NCBI GenBank assembly: GCA_028876385.1
Contig: JAGWSF010000109.1
Location: 62,001-126,000 of the forward strand
Reading direction: 5' to 3'
DNA from: Acidobacteriota bacterium
Lineage (GTDB): Bacteria > Actinomycetota > Acidimicrobiia > Acidimicrobiales > Palsa-688
DNA length: 64,000 bases
Numbering within the stretch: position 1 is the stretch's first letter; the number at the start of each line of letters is the position of its first letter. The notes beneath the pieces were generated by a model. It did no database searches, was not told where the DNA came from, and was given only the letters and a program-made list of their open reading frames with translations. The translations under genes and the position numbers were made by a program. Positions 32,459 through 41,068 of this stretch are shown one piece after another.

Positions 32459-32943
32459 TGTCCACCTCCAGTGGCACTCGGAGCGGGCTCGGCCGGACGT
32501 TCGGTCACCACACCGACCATGCGGGCGGTCACAACGGGTTCGCCGGTGTCCTGCTCCAGATATTCGACGATCCGCTCCTTGAACTTCAAGTTGCCTCCCC
32601 GCCGGCCGGCCTTCTCCCATTCGGCGCCGTCCCGCTCCCTCGTTGTGAGAACCATCCCGGGCCGAACCGGCTTGTGATAGTCAAAGGACTGCTCGGCGTG
32701 GAGGGCACCGCCGGACTCACGCGTGGCTCCCGACGGCTCCCGGCCGGAACCGAACCAGGGTTCACCGGGTTTCGGGCGGAGCGGGTTATCCGGGTCGAAC
32801 TGGGAGCCGGCCATGACGAAGGTCGGAGGGGCCACGATGCCCCCGGGCTCGGTCGGGTCCGTATAGCGGGGGTTGTAGTCGCCTACGGCTCGGGCGAAGA
32901 AGAGGACATGGGTTTCCTCGATCGGAAAGCGTTCTATGGACAT
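32455..32943 (-). CDS. MaoC-like N-terminal (FAS1-DH) hydratase subunit, no catalytic His
   Basis: A 162-residue hotdog protein of the MaoC_dehydrat_N type. The position equivalent to the catalytic dyad reads GDYNPRYTD, so the His is missing; GxLHAEQSFDYHKPVRPGM is the typical following block. It should be the structural partner of the intact MaoC protein encoded directly downstream (4-bp overlap). The ATG at 32943 fits the natural N-terminus (MSIERFPIEETH). An operator variant lies 41 bp upstream, tying this hydratase to the regulon. Confidence 0.8.
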   Translation of the reverse strand: MSIERFPIEETHVLFFARAVGDYNPRYTDPTEPGGIVAPPTFVMAGSQFDPDNPLRPKPGEPWFGSGREPSGATRESGGALHAEQSFDYHKPVRPGMVLTTRERDGAEWEKAGRRGGNLKFKERIVEYLEQDTGEPVVTARMVGVVTERPAEPAPSATGGGQ

Positions 32944-32983
32944 CGATCCTCCGTTGGGCCAGGCGACGGTCAAATGTACAACT

Positions 32984-32997
32984 TGACGATCATGTCG
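32984..32997. promoter_or_regulatory. Operator candidate, degenerate (TGACG-N4-TGTCG)
   Basis: TGACGATCATGTCG, two changes from consensus, 41 bp upstream of the MaoC-pair start and 114 bp upstream of the divergent SDR gene. Confidence 0.45.
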
Positions 32998-33110
32998 GAT
33001 AGGTGTCGGATTGGGGTCGGGACCGGGCACGGTGACTCCGCCGAACCGACGGATGACGTCAGGCGCTAGGGTCGAACCGCTGACTGGCTGGGCCCGAAGA
33101 CGAGGGGAAC

Positions 33111-33878
33111 ATGGCACACCCAAACGGTTTCGACCTGCAAGGCAAGATCGCAGTGGTAACGGGTGGAAGCCGGGGCATCGGCCGGGCCGTCGCCACGGGC
33201 CTGGCCGAGATCGGGGCCGACGTCGTGATCGCCAGCCGCAAGCTCGACGCCTGTGTGACCGCAGCAGCCGAAATCGAGGGCCGCACAGGCCGGCGAGCGC
33301 TCCCAGTTGCCTGCCACGTGGGCCGCTGGGACGACTGTGACCGCCTGGTGGAACGGGTCTACCTTGAGTTCGGCCGCTGTGACGTGCTGGTCAACAATGC
33401 CGGCATGTCGCCGCTCTATAACGGCCTCCTGTCGGTGACGCCCGAGTACTACGACAAGGTTCACGCCGTCAACGTGCGAGGGCCCTTTCGGCTGTCGGTC
33501 CTGATCGGGACCCGGATGGCCGAGGGCGAGGGTGGCTCAATCATCAATGTGTCCACTGCCGGATCGCTCCGGCCGATGGCTACGGATCTGCCTTACGCCA
33601 TGGCCAAGGCGGCCCTCAACGCCATGACCCTCGGCCTGGCCGGAGCATGGTCGCCCAAGGTCAGGGCCAATCTCATCCTTCCCGGAGCGTTCGATACCGA
33701 CATCATGAAGGCCTGGGACCCCCAAAGCGTCGAGTGGGCCGCCCGCTCGAACCCGCTTGGCCGGGTGGGACGACCCGAGGACATGGTCGGATTGTGCCAG
33801 TTGCTGGCCAGCGACGCCGGGAGCTACATCAATGGCGCCCAGGTACTCGTGGACGGCGGCGCATACCGGACTCTATGA
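33111..33878 (+). CDS. SDR family oxidoreductase, FabG-like
   Basis: A 255-residue classical SDR: TGGSRGIGR at residues 18-26, NNAG, Ser in NVSTAGS, Tyr-x3-Lys as YAMAK, and the C-terminal GAQVLVDGGAY of FabG-like proteins. The ATG at 33111 has GAGGGGAA immediately upstream. The ligase gene overlaps its stop by 4 bp (ATGA), so the two are coupled. It is divergent from the MaoC pair with a shared 167-bp gap. Likely role: oxidation of a hydroxy-acid or 3-hydroxyacyl-CoA. Confidence 0.85.
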   Translation: MAHPNGFDLQGKIAVVTGGSRGIGRAVATGLAEIGADVVIASRKLDACVTAAAEIEGRTGRRALPVACHVGRWDDCDRLVERVYLEFGRCDVLVNNAGMSPLYNGLLSVTPEYYDKVHAVNVRGPFRLSVLIGTRMAEGEGGSIINVSTAGSLRPMATDLPYAMAKAALNAMTLGLAGAWSPKVRANLILPGAFDTDIMKAWDPQSVEWAARSNPLGRVGRPEDMVGLCQLLASDAGSYINGAQVLVDGGAYRTL

Positions 33879-35389
33879 CTCTTTCCTCACCTCCCCTCGG
33901 AGGTCATTCCACCACCCTCGCCGAGGCGTTCGCCGGGGCGGCGCGAGCCTTCGGCCCCCATGACGCGTACGTCGAGGGGTCGGAGAGGATGAGCTTCGCC
34001 GATTGGTTCGACCGATCCCAGCGGGTCGCCCGGAGGTGGCAGCGGCAAGGCGTCGACCGAGGGGACGTGGTGGCCATCATGTTGCCCCCGTCCATTGACT
34101 TCGCCGTAGCGCTCGGCGCAGCCGTGCTGCTGGGGGCGGTGGTGACTGGCATCAACACTCGGCTCGGACCTACCGAGGTGGCGGCCATCCTGGGCCGCTG
34201 CTCACCGGCCGTCCTGGTCGTCGAGGCCACTCACACCCTCCCGCCGCTCACGGGATCGATGATGCTGGTCGAGCGGTCCCGGATTGCTGACCGGGCCGGT
34301 GACCGACCCGGCGACGGGCCCGTCCGGCGTCCGGCAGCCGCCTCGGACCCGGCCGCGATCATCTGGACGAGCGGCACGACGGGCGTGCCGAAGGGCGCCT
34401 GGTTCGACCACCAGGGACTGGAGGCGGCCGTACGCTCCGGTGGGGTGATGACCGCGCCCTTCGACCGGAGGTTGGCCAGCACCCCGTTCGCCCACGCCGG
34501 CTACCTGGGCAAGGTCTGGGAACAGCTGGCATGGGGCATCAGCCTGGTGATCTCCCCGACGCCATGGACGGCACGGGACATGCTGCGGCTCATCGTCGAG
34601 GAGCGGATCACCGTCGCCGGCGGCGTGCCGACCCAGTGGGCCAAGCTCCTCGAACTTCCTGACCTGGCCGGAGCCGACCTGTCAAACCTCCGGCTGTGCG
34701 TGAGTGCCACTGCACCCTGCCCACCCGAGTTGGTCGAGCGGGTCGTGACGGCTCTGGGATGCCCACTGGTCGTCCGCTACGCCATGACCGAGTCACCCTC
34801 CATCACCGGCACCGAGCCGGACGATCCTCCCGACGTGCAGTACCGCACGGTCGGCCGGCCGCAGGCCGGCGTGCGACTCGACCTACGCGACGAGGAAGGT
34901 CGGTCGGTACCCGCCGGCACCACGGGACGCATCCATCTCAAGTCGGAATGTGCCATGCGCGGCTATTGGGGGGACGAAGCGGCGACCGCCGCGACGCTCG
35001 ATTCTGACGGGTGGCTGCGCTCCGGCGACCTCGGCCATCTCGACCCCGACGGGAACCTGATCCTCGACGGCCGGGTGGACGACATGTACATCAGAGGCGG
35101 CTACAACGTCTACCCCTTGGAGGTGGAGCACGTTCTCGACGAGCACCCCGGAGTATCCCAGGCGAGCGTGATCGGCGTGGAGACTCCCGTAATCGGGCAG
35201 GTGGGCGTCGCCTTCATCCGTCCAGCCGACCCGCGCCATCCGCCGTCGGCCGAGGAGCTGGCGGCCTGGTGCCGCAGCCAGGTGGCCGACTACAAGACGC
35301 CAGACCGTTTCGTGATAGTCGATGACCTCCCGCTCACCCCCATGATGAAGGTGGACAAGGAGGCTCTCAGGGCGGCGGCCAGCCACTGA
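33875..35389 (+). CDS. Acyl-CoA synthetase (AMP-forming ligase)
   Basis: A 504-residue adenylate-forming ligase with the P-loop WTSGTTGVPKGA, A5 RYAMTESPSITG, A7 WLRSGDLGHL and A8 GRVDDMYIRGGYNVYPLEVE. The C-terminal catalytic Lys region reads LTPMMKVDKEAL, without the usual TGK, so the acyl transfer half may differ from standard FadD proteins. The start at 33875 overlaps the SDR stop; the frame is open upstream through the SDR gene. It activates an unidentified acid, and pairs with the SDR that precedes it. Confidence 0.85.
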   Translation: MTLSSPPLGGHSTTLAEAFAGAARAFGPHDAYVEGSERMSFADWFDRSQRVARRWQRQGVDRGDVVAIMLPPSIDFAVALGAAVLLGAVVTGINTRLGPTEVAAILGRCSPAVLVVEATHTLPPLTGSMMLVERSRIADRAGDRPGDGPVRRPAAASDPAAIIWTSGTTGVPKGAWFDHQGLEAAVRSGGVMTAPFDRRLASTPFAHAGYLGKVWEQLAWGISLVISPTPWTARDMLRLIVEERITVAGGVPTQWAKLLELPDLAGADLSNLRLCVSATAPCPPELVERVVTALGCPLVVRYAMTESPSITGTEPDDPPDVQYRTVGRPQAGVRLDLRDEEGRSVPAGTTGRIHLKSECAMRGYWGDEAATAATLDSDGWLRSGDLGHLDPDGNLILDGRVDDMYIRGGYNVYPLEVEHVLDEHPGVSQASVIGVETPVIGQVGVAFIRPADPRHPPSAEELAAWCRSQVADYKTPDRFVIVDDLPLTPMMKVDKEALRAAASH

Positions 35390-35553
35390 TCATTACGCCC
35401 CATTAGGCGGCATCAAGCGGTCTTGCACCCTCGTCCATGTCTCGAAGGGCGTTGGGGCTGCGAGCCATGATCTGGAGATGAAGCGGAGTGGAGTCCGACA
35501 TCCACCTCGTATCGAGTTGCCGCGGCCACTCGGCAACCTAGCGGTGCTGCGGG

Positions 35554-36945
35554 TCAACGAGCTTCGGAGCTGCCGATATTGAGAAATGCCCGTTCGATCA
35601 GGAGCCGGAGCCGCAGAGCCGACTCCTCCGGCTCGCACGCGAATGCAGTCCCTGTAGCTTGATCCGGGAACCGCTGGAGGAGACTGCAGAGGATTTCGGC
35701 CACGGCTGCATCGGTCAGGGGGTAGGGACGGGCGACGGCGCCGACCAGACGGATCAGCCCGCGCCGCAGAGCGTCCCGGGCGGCTTCCCTGCGGTCAACG
35801 ATCCCTTGGACGAGCGCCGGCTCGTCGGACCACACCCGCCAAACCCCGGCATAGACCCTGTGGAAGGCGAGGAACTCCTCCAACCACTCCCCAAGGGCAC
35901 GGCGCGGCTCTTCGTTGGCCATCCGTTCGCTCAAGGCTTCGCCGAGGGCAGTCATCCGCTCAGAGCACTCGACGGACAGGACGCCCAGGAGATCGGCCTT
36001 GTTGTCGAAGTACTTGTAGAAGGTGCCGCGTCCCACCTGCGCGGCCCTGGCCACCTGCTCGACACTGACGGCGTGAAAGCCGGCGATGGTGAAGAGTCGA
36101 CCGCCGACATCGAGAATCCGTTCTGCGGTCCGGAGCGCTTCCGGTCCGCCACCGTGGCGGCGCGAACCCCCGGCGTCCGCCCTCTTCTGTTCATCCGTCG
36201 GCGGTCCAGCCGCGGCCTGCTCCGAAGCCTGTTCGACCGTCGGCCGCTCCGCCGCGGCCTGCTCCAGCCCCCGGGGCAGCGGGTGCGCTGACATTGACGA
36301 CCCCAGAACCGTGACAGGGGTGTCGGGGAAGAGCATGAGCTGTACAACCACCGCCAGGTCAGACAACTGCTGCGGACCAGCGGATTGCCTCGTCATGCTG
36401 AAGCTGGAGCGCTCAAAGAGCGCCCAGACGGCGATGGCCAGTTGAGGCGGCTCGACGACTGAGGGATCCGCGGCTCCCAGCAGAGGTGTAAGTCGCTTGA
36501 CGTAGTTGGTCATCCAGCCGGCGAGCATCGATTGCCGACTTCGCTGAAGAGCCTCGATGGCGGACCACTGGGCGAACACCTCTGAGTAGCGGGAGTAGAG
36601 GACGGTCCAGTCCGCTAGCCAGGCCTGGACGGCAGCGAAACCGGCATCATCCGCACCGAGAGGACCAACTCGGCGGAGGACCCGGAGCAGAGCGGCCCCG
36701 CTCTCCTCCACCAACTCTGCGAAAATCTGCTCCTTGCTCTCGAAGTACTGGTACAGCGTGGCCCTCGAGACTCCGCCCCCGCCGGCGATGTCGTCCATGG
36801 TCGTCTGTTGCGCACCCTTGGTCCCCAACAGGGCGAGGGCTACCTCCAAGATGAGGGCCCGTGTGCGAGCTCCACGCTCGCCGACGAGCGGGCTGGCGGC
36901 GCCGTAGCTCGTGCGGCGGAGCGGCTCGGGGCGGCCGGGAGCCAC
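35554..36945 (-). CDS. Tandem TetR regulator (two DNA-binding domains in one chain), Mce3R-like architecture
   Basis: A 463-residue protein made of two complete TetR repressors. The first helix-turn-helix is at about 47-68 (TTMDDIAGGGGVSRATLYQYF), the second at about 293-314 (SVEQVARAAQVGRGTFYKYF). A low-complexity linker rich in EQAAA/PPT repeats lies at about 215-268. M. tuberculosis Mce3R has the same double layout and controls genes of lipid and sterol use; such proteins can read an asymmetric operator as a single chain. The gene heads leftward with the CaiB gene behind it on the same strand. The GTG start at 36945 has no strong ribosome-binding site. Confidence 0.85.
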   Translation of the reverse strand: MAPGRPEPLRRTSYGAASPLVGERGARTRALILEVALALLGTKGAQQTTMDDIAGGGGVSRATLYQYFESKEQIFAELVEESGAALLRVLRRVGPLGADDAGFAAVQAWLADWTVLYSRYSEVFAQWSAIEALQRSRQSMLAGWMTNYVKRLTPLLGAADPSVVEPPQLAIAVWALFERSSFSMTRQSAGPQQLSDLAVVVQLMLFPDTPVTVLGSSMSAHPLPRGLEQAAAERPTVEQASEQAAAGPPTDEQKRADAGGSRRHGGGPEALRTAERILDVGGRLFTIAGFHAVSVEQVARAAQVGRGTFYKYFDNKADLLGVLSVECSERMTALGEALSERMANEEPRRALGEWLEEFLAFHRVYAGVWRVWSDEPALVQGIVDRREAARDALRRGLIRLVGAVARPYPLTDAAVAEILCSLLQRFPDQATGTAFACEPEESALRLRLLIERAFLNIGSSEAR

Positions 36946-37172
36946 GCTCTAGCTTCTGGTCGTCGTCATCGGGCGGACGCCATCTTCATTGCAGGGAGTC
37001 AAACGTGACGGGGCGTTGCTGCTCACACATAGGGCGAAGCTCCGATGAGGCCTGGGTCGTCGCCCTGACAGCGGACCTGGATTACGGACGACCGGACGGC
37101 CGAGTATGGCAGCAGATCTCCCTGAAACCGGTCCCTCGCTACCAAGCAAACGAACCTGAAATGTCGCGGGCG

Positions 37173-38384
37173 TCAGGCACTCTCCCCGGCGGTCACTATG
37201 GCCCCCGATCTCACGAGATCTTCGATATCGGCTGATTCGTATCCGAGCTCGCCGAGCACCTCACGCGAATGCTGCCCGATACCAGGACCGGGCCTGCGGA
37301 TGGCCGGAGTCTCATCGTCGAACTGGACCGGCGCGGCGGCCACGAGTAATCCCTCCCGGTCCGGGTGGGACATCAAGTAGCCATTGTCCTCGACCGACGG
37401 GTCACGCAGCACATCACTGGGCGTGGCGAAGAAGGAGAAGATGCAGTCCTCGGCCCGGAGGCGGCGTTCGATTCCTTGCGCCGTCATGGTAGCTACGGCT
37501 TCGGTGATGCGGGTACGGATCCGGGGCCAAGCCGCCCGCCGGCTTTCGTCGTCGGAGTAGCGCCCGATCAAGTCGTCGAGACCGAGGGCGCGGCACGCCT
37601 GGGCCCAGTAACGGCTCTCGTCGATCATCATGAATGACACGAACCGGCCGTCCGACGTCTTGTACTGCCGGGTCAGCGGGCTGCGCGGACCGGCTCCGAC
37701 GTGGAGCTGGCGCCCGGCTATGGACGCGTAAGCAAGGTCGGGCGCCATCGTCCACACGGCGCCCCCGAGGAGCGAGGTGTCGACGACGATCCCCTCGCCG
37801 GTACGCAGGACGTGAACCAGGGCGGCGCAGATGCCCCCGGCGAAGAACATCCCGCTCGGAAGGTCCCCGAGCGCCGGGCGGGGCTGGGCCGGCTCAGGGG
37901 CATCGGGGTCGGTGAGGACGTGGGCCAAACCGCCGCGAGCCCAGAAGGACACGGCGTCGTAACCGCCGGCGTCAGCGTCCTCGCCTCGCTGGCCCTGCCC
38001 GTGGCCCTTGGCGTAGACGAGCTTCGGCTTGATGGCGAAGATGTCGGCCGGATCGGTGCGAAGCTTCCGGCGTACCCGGGGGAGCTGATTCGTGACGTAC
38101 ACATCAGCCCAGCCCACCAGCCGCTCGAAGACCTGGCGCCCGGACTCGACCTCCACATCGACGGCGATGCCTCTCTTGTTGCGGTTGACCAACTCGAAGA
38201 GGAAGTCGTAGCCGTCGACGCTTGGGACGAGGCCAGCGGAGATGATCCGCCGCATGGCGTCCCCGCCGGGTCGCTCGATCTTCACTACGTCGGCACCGAA
38301 GTCAGCCAGGATAGCCGCAGCAGACGGGACGAAGCCGTGCTCGGAGAACTCCAGCACCTTGATACCGTTCAGAGGTCGAGTCAC
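37173..38384 (-). CDS. CaiB/BaiF family acyl-CoA transferase
   Basis: A 403-residue type III CoA transferase. It has the N-terminal GIKVLEFSEHG, the FGADVVKIERPGGD block, and the catalytic Asp in ALGDLPSGM about ten residues before GICAAL. Enzymes of this family move CoA from one acid to another through an aspartyl-CoA anhydride, without ATP; some also racemise 2-methylacyl-CoAs. The GTG start at 38384 is preceded by AGGAAG. Upstream, at 38479, is an unpaired dehydrogenase in the same direction. 2-Methylacyl-CoA racemase activity would fit a branched side chain, but CaiB-type transfer is equally likely. Confidence 0.85.
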   Translation of the reverse strand: MTRPLNGIKVLEFSEHGFVPSAAAILADFGADVVKIERPGGDAMRRIISAGLVPSVDGYDFLFELVNRNKRGIAVDVEVESGRQVFERLVGWADVYVTNQLPRVRRKLRTDPADIFAIKPKLVYAKGHGQGQRGEDADAGGYDAVSFWARGGLAHVLTDPDAPEPAQPRPALGDLPSGMFFAGGICAALVHVLRTGEGIVVDTSLLGGAVWTMAPDLAYASIAGRQLHVGAGPRSPLTRQYKTSDGRFVSFMMIDESRYWAQACRALGLDDLIGRYSDDESRRAAWPRIRTRITEAVATMTAQGIERRLRAEDCIFSFFATPSDVLRDPSVEDNGYLMSHPDREGLLVAAAPVQFDDETPAIRRPGPGIGQHSREVLGELGYESADIEDLVRSGAIVTAGESA

Positions 38385-38478
38385 CTTCCTGACACTACGG
38401 CTTCGACTCAGACCCGTTCACCGACGGGCATGTCTTCGAGGCGTCGGACCGTCGGTGTCTCCCATTCCGGACGCCAGG

Positions 38479-39693
38479 TCAGCTGGGCTCTTTGGGGAGG
38501 CCGAGCACCCTCTCCGCCAGGATGTTCCGCTGCACTTGCGAAGTCCCGGCATAGATGGTGTCGGCGACACCGTTGTAGAGAGCGCCGACCCACGACGCCG
38601 AGGTGTTCGGGGCTCCTGGATCGTCGGCTCGGTACCCGCGGATGGGCGGACGCCCACTGAGCACGAGCGCTTCTGTACCCATGACTTCGACGGCCAGCCG
38701 GGTCACGTCACGATGGTACTCCGACCAGTAGAGCTTGGAGATCGACGCTTCGGGGCCAATCGTCCCGGTCGAGAGAACGCCAGTGAGAATCCGGTATCCG
38801 AGGAAGCGCATGATCTCTACCCGGATGTAGGCGTCCGCCAGACGATCACGGATGACCGGGTCCCGGCTCCGGCCGAGATCACGCGCCATCTGGGTGAGAC
38901 GATCCAGCTCAGCCCGAAACTGCACAGGATTGGTCGCCGCTTCGTCGCCCCGTTCGAGCCCGAGCACACTGTTCGCCACGCTCCATCCACCGTGGACCTC
39001 TCCGACCACATTGGACGCCGCCGTTCGAGCCCCGTCAAAGTGTACGGAGTTGAAATCGGCCGATCCTCCGATCATCCTGATCGGGCGCACCTCGACACCG
39101 GGTTGATCCATCGGGACGAGGAAGAAGGTGAGGCCCCGATGCTTGGCTGCTTCCCCGTCAGTGCGGGCCAGAACGAAGATCCAGTTCGCTTCTTGCGCCC
39201 TGGTCTGCCAGACCTTCTGACCGTTGATCACCCAATCGTCCCCGTCGGGCCGGGCGCTCGTCCGCAGACCGGCGAGATCCGAACCGGCGTCCGGCTCGGA
39301 ATAACCCTGGCACCACAGGTCCTCGCCCGAGAGGATCCGGGGAAGGAAACGCTGCTTCTGCTCCTCCGTCCCCCACGCCAGCAGTACGCCACCCACCATC
39401 TTCATACTGAAGGTGTCATTGGGTCCCATGGCCGGCACGCCGGCGCGAGCCATCTCCTCCACCAGAACGATCTGCTCCACCTTCGAACGTCCGCCGCCGC
39501 CGTACTCCTTCGGCCAGTGAATCCCGAGCAGCCCGTGGTCATACAGCTTTTGGCGCCATTCCTCGGTGAATGAGAGAGCCTCGGCCCGGGGAAGGGCCCC
39601 GATCCCAGGCCATCCGTCCGGGAGTTGCGCGTCGAGAAAGGCACGAACCTCTGCCCGGAAAGACTCGGCCTCGGCCGAGAAGAGCGGGTCCAT
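38479..39693 (-). CDS. Acyl-CoA dehydrogenase, large-subunit type, no adjacent partner
   Basis: A 404-residue dehydrogenase of the type that usually needs a short partner: CQGYSEPDAGSDLAGLRTSA, INGQKVWQT, GGWSVANS and a C-terminal AGTSQVQRNILAERVLGLP. GTSQVQ replaces the more common GTSEIQ, so the Glu seen at that position in other members is Gln. No FadE28-like subunit is next to it; it may be homomeric or share a partner with another pair. The ATG at 39693 is followed downstream by the CaiB gene 94 bp after its stop. It is divergent from the DUF2889 gene across a 294-bp gap. Confidence 0.85.
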   Translation of the reverse strand: MDPLFSAEAESFRAEVRAFLDAQLPDGWPGIGALPRAEALSFTEEWRQKLYDHGLLGIHWPKEYGGGGRSKVEQIVLVEEMARAGVPAMGPNDTFSMKMVGGVLLAWGTEEQKQRFLPRILSGEDLWCQGYSEPDAGSDLAGLRTSARPDGDDWVINGQKVWQTRAQEANWIFVLARTDGEAAKHRGLTFFLVPMDQPGVEVRPIRMIGGSADFNSVHFDGARTAASNVVGEVHGGWSVANSVLGLERGDEAATNPVQFRAELDRLTQMARDLGRSRDPVIRDRLADAYIRVEIMRFLGYRILTGVLSTGTIGPEASISKLYWSEYHRDVTRLAVEVMGTEALVLSGRPPIRGYRADDPGAPNTSASWVGALYNGVADTIYAGTSQVQRNILAERVLGLPKEPS

Positions 39694-39798
39694 TCAACCA
39701 ATCACCCCTCGACCTCCCATAGCTTCACTCGACCAGATTAGGTCATCCCACCGTGGTGCCTACCTCGTCGCCGTGACTGACAGACGTCGGGCGGCGCG

Positions 39799-39846
39799 CC
39801 GGTGCTCCGGTGCTCCGGTGCTCCGGTGCTCCGGTGCTCCGGTGCC
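39799..39846. repeat. Tandem octamer repeat GGTGCTCC x 5.75 in 294-bp intergenic gap
   Basis: Five full copies of GGTGCTCC (39801-39840) and a partial sixth, in the gap 39694-39987 between divergent genes. The rest of the gap shows no conserved ORF; only the leaderless -10 at 39976 was recognised. An 8-bp unit in a promoter region can vary in copy number by slippage. Confidence 0.9.
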
Positions 39847-39975
39847 ACGAATTGTGATCCGGATTGTTCACGCACACAGTCCATAACCCGGAATTCATTC
39901 ATCGTTGCCCACCCACCATTGAGACTTCCTACTCGTCCCGAACAGAAGAGTATGCGAAATGCGCAGTTCGGCCCG

Positions 39976-39987
39976 TAGAATGCGCCA
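39976..39987 (+). promoter_or_regulatory. Predicted -10 of leaderless DUF2889 transcript
   Basis: TAGAAT (39976-39981) is 6 bases before the ATG at 39988. No clear -35 was found and no ribosome-binding site is present. Confidence 0.45.
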
Positions 39988-41007
39988 ATGAAGGTCGAGG
40001 TCACACCGACGAATGCCGGATCCAAATGGCCGGACCCGCCCCGGGACCCTGCGGAGCGGCCCCCGGCGCGTGTCCGTCCGTCGGTGCGACGGACGTCGAC
40101 GATCCTGATGACCTGGCCCGACGGCCTCTCAGGCCCGCTCCACCTGCTCGGACGGGCCCGCGATCTGCATACCCGGCCTGACGGGAGCACAGCTTCGATC
40201 GCCGAGTCACAGCTGCGCTGCGTGACAGGGTTCGCCGATCGGCAGATCTCGTCGATCAGCAGTGAACCCGTCCAAGTCGGGCTCGAGCGGCTGCTGGGCG
40301 CACGGGGTGGTGGGAACCTACGCAAGGCGATCGCCGCCGAGCTACCTGAGCTGATCGAGCTCGGCTGCCCTCTTCATCTCCTTCTCGACGATCTGGCCGG
40401 TAGCACGCTCATCGCCGGGTTCGCGGTAATGCGGTGGCGCGACGCCCTACCCGGTTTGGCCAAGGCCATGGAGGGAAGGGGCCACCGGTCGATGCTCGGG
40501 ATCTGCTCGGGATTCCGACCGGGCGCCAGCTCGCTCCTGGAGGACGGCACGCAGTCTTCGCTTGCCCAGAACGTCGCCGTCGTACCCCCGCTGGCCGACC
40601 CCGACGATCCCATCGGGTGGCACCAACTGGACGAGCACCCACCCATGGCTATGCGCCGGGCCCGGCGCATAGACGTCTGGCACGAGGACGGCGAGCTCCG
40701 GATAGACGCCATGTTCCGCGACAGCTGTTGGGATCCCGACGGCACCGAGGTGGCCGTGCACGAGTACCAGGTCCTTGCCGCCGTCGACCGGTCAGGGAGT
40801 CTGACCTCCGTGGAAGCGACCCCCAGGGTCCTTCCCTACGCCGAGTGCCCAGGAGCCGCTCCCAACGCCCCCTGGCTCATCGGGGCACCGGTGAGAAAGC
40901 TCCGGCAGATCGTGCTGGACACGTTGAAAGGGACTGACTGCTGCACCCATCTCAATGACGCCCTGCGGTCGCTGGCCGAGGCTCCCATTCTGGCCGAATT
41001 GCTGTGA
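39988..41007 (+). CDS. DUF2889 family protein
   Basis: A 339-residue protein of unknown function that fits DUF2889. The family blocks are RRTSTILMTWPDG near residue 35, MRRARRIDVWHEDG near residue 225, and DCCTHLNDALRSL near the C-terminus. The first part has many Arg and Pro residues, without a signal peptide or membrane segment. DUF2889 proteins tend to be found near aromatic and fatty acid catabolism genes, but no activity is known to me. The start is probably leaderless. The fused dehydrogenase gene starts 61 bp downstream in the same direction. Confidence 0.75.
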   Translation: MKVEVTPTNAGSKWPDPPRDPAERPPARVRPSVRRTSTILMTWPDGLSGPLHLLGRARDLHTRPDGSTASIAESQLRCVTGFADRQISSISSEPVQVGLERLLGARGGGNLRKAIAAELPELIELGCPLHLLLDDLAGSTLIAGFAVMRWRDALPGLAKAMEGRGHRSMLGICSGFRPGASSLLEDGTQSSLAQNVAVVPPLADPDDPIGWHQLDEHPPMAMRRARRIDVWHEDGELRIDAMFRDSCWDPDGTEVAVHEYQVLAAVDRSGSLTSVEATPRVLPYAECPGAAPNAPWLIGAPVRKLRQIVLDTLKGTDCCTHLNDALRSLAEAPILAELL

Positions 41008-41055
41008 AGGTCACCATCTGAGGAGCGCGTCGGGTGCTCGCGTTCGATTTCAGGC

Positions 41056-41068
41056 TACTTTTTGGGGC
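41056..41068 (+). promoter_or_regulatory. Predicted -10 of leaderless fused-dehydrogenase transcript
   Basis: TACTTT (41056-41061) is 7 bases before the ATG at 41069. No ribosome-binding site is visible. Confidence 0.4.

Noticed and set aside
38242..39573. A 443-codon plus-strand frame across CaiB and dehydrogenase genes
   Set aside because: Antisense to two well-supported genes and without recognisable domains.
39799..39846. CRISPR array
   Set aside because: The repeat unit is only 8 bp, with no spacers and no cas genes.
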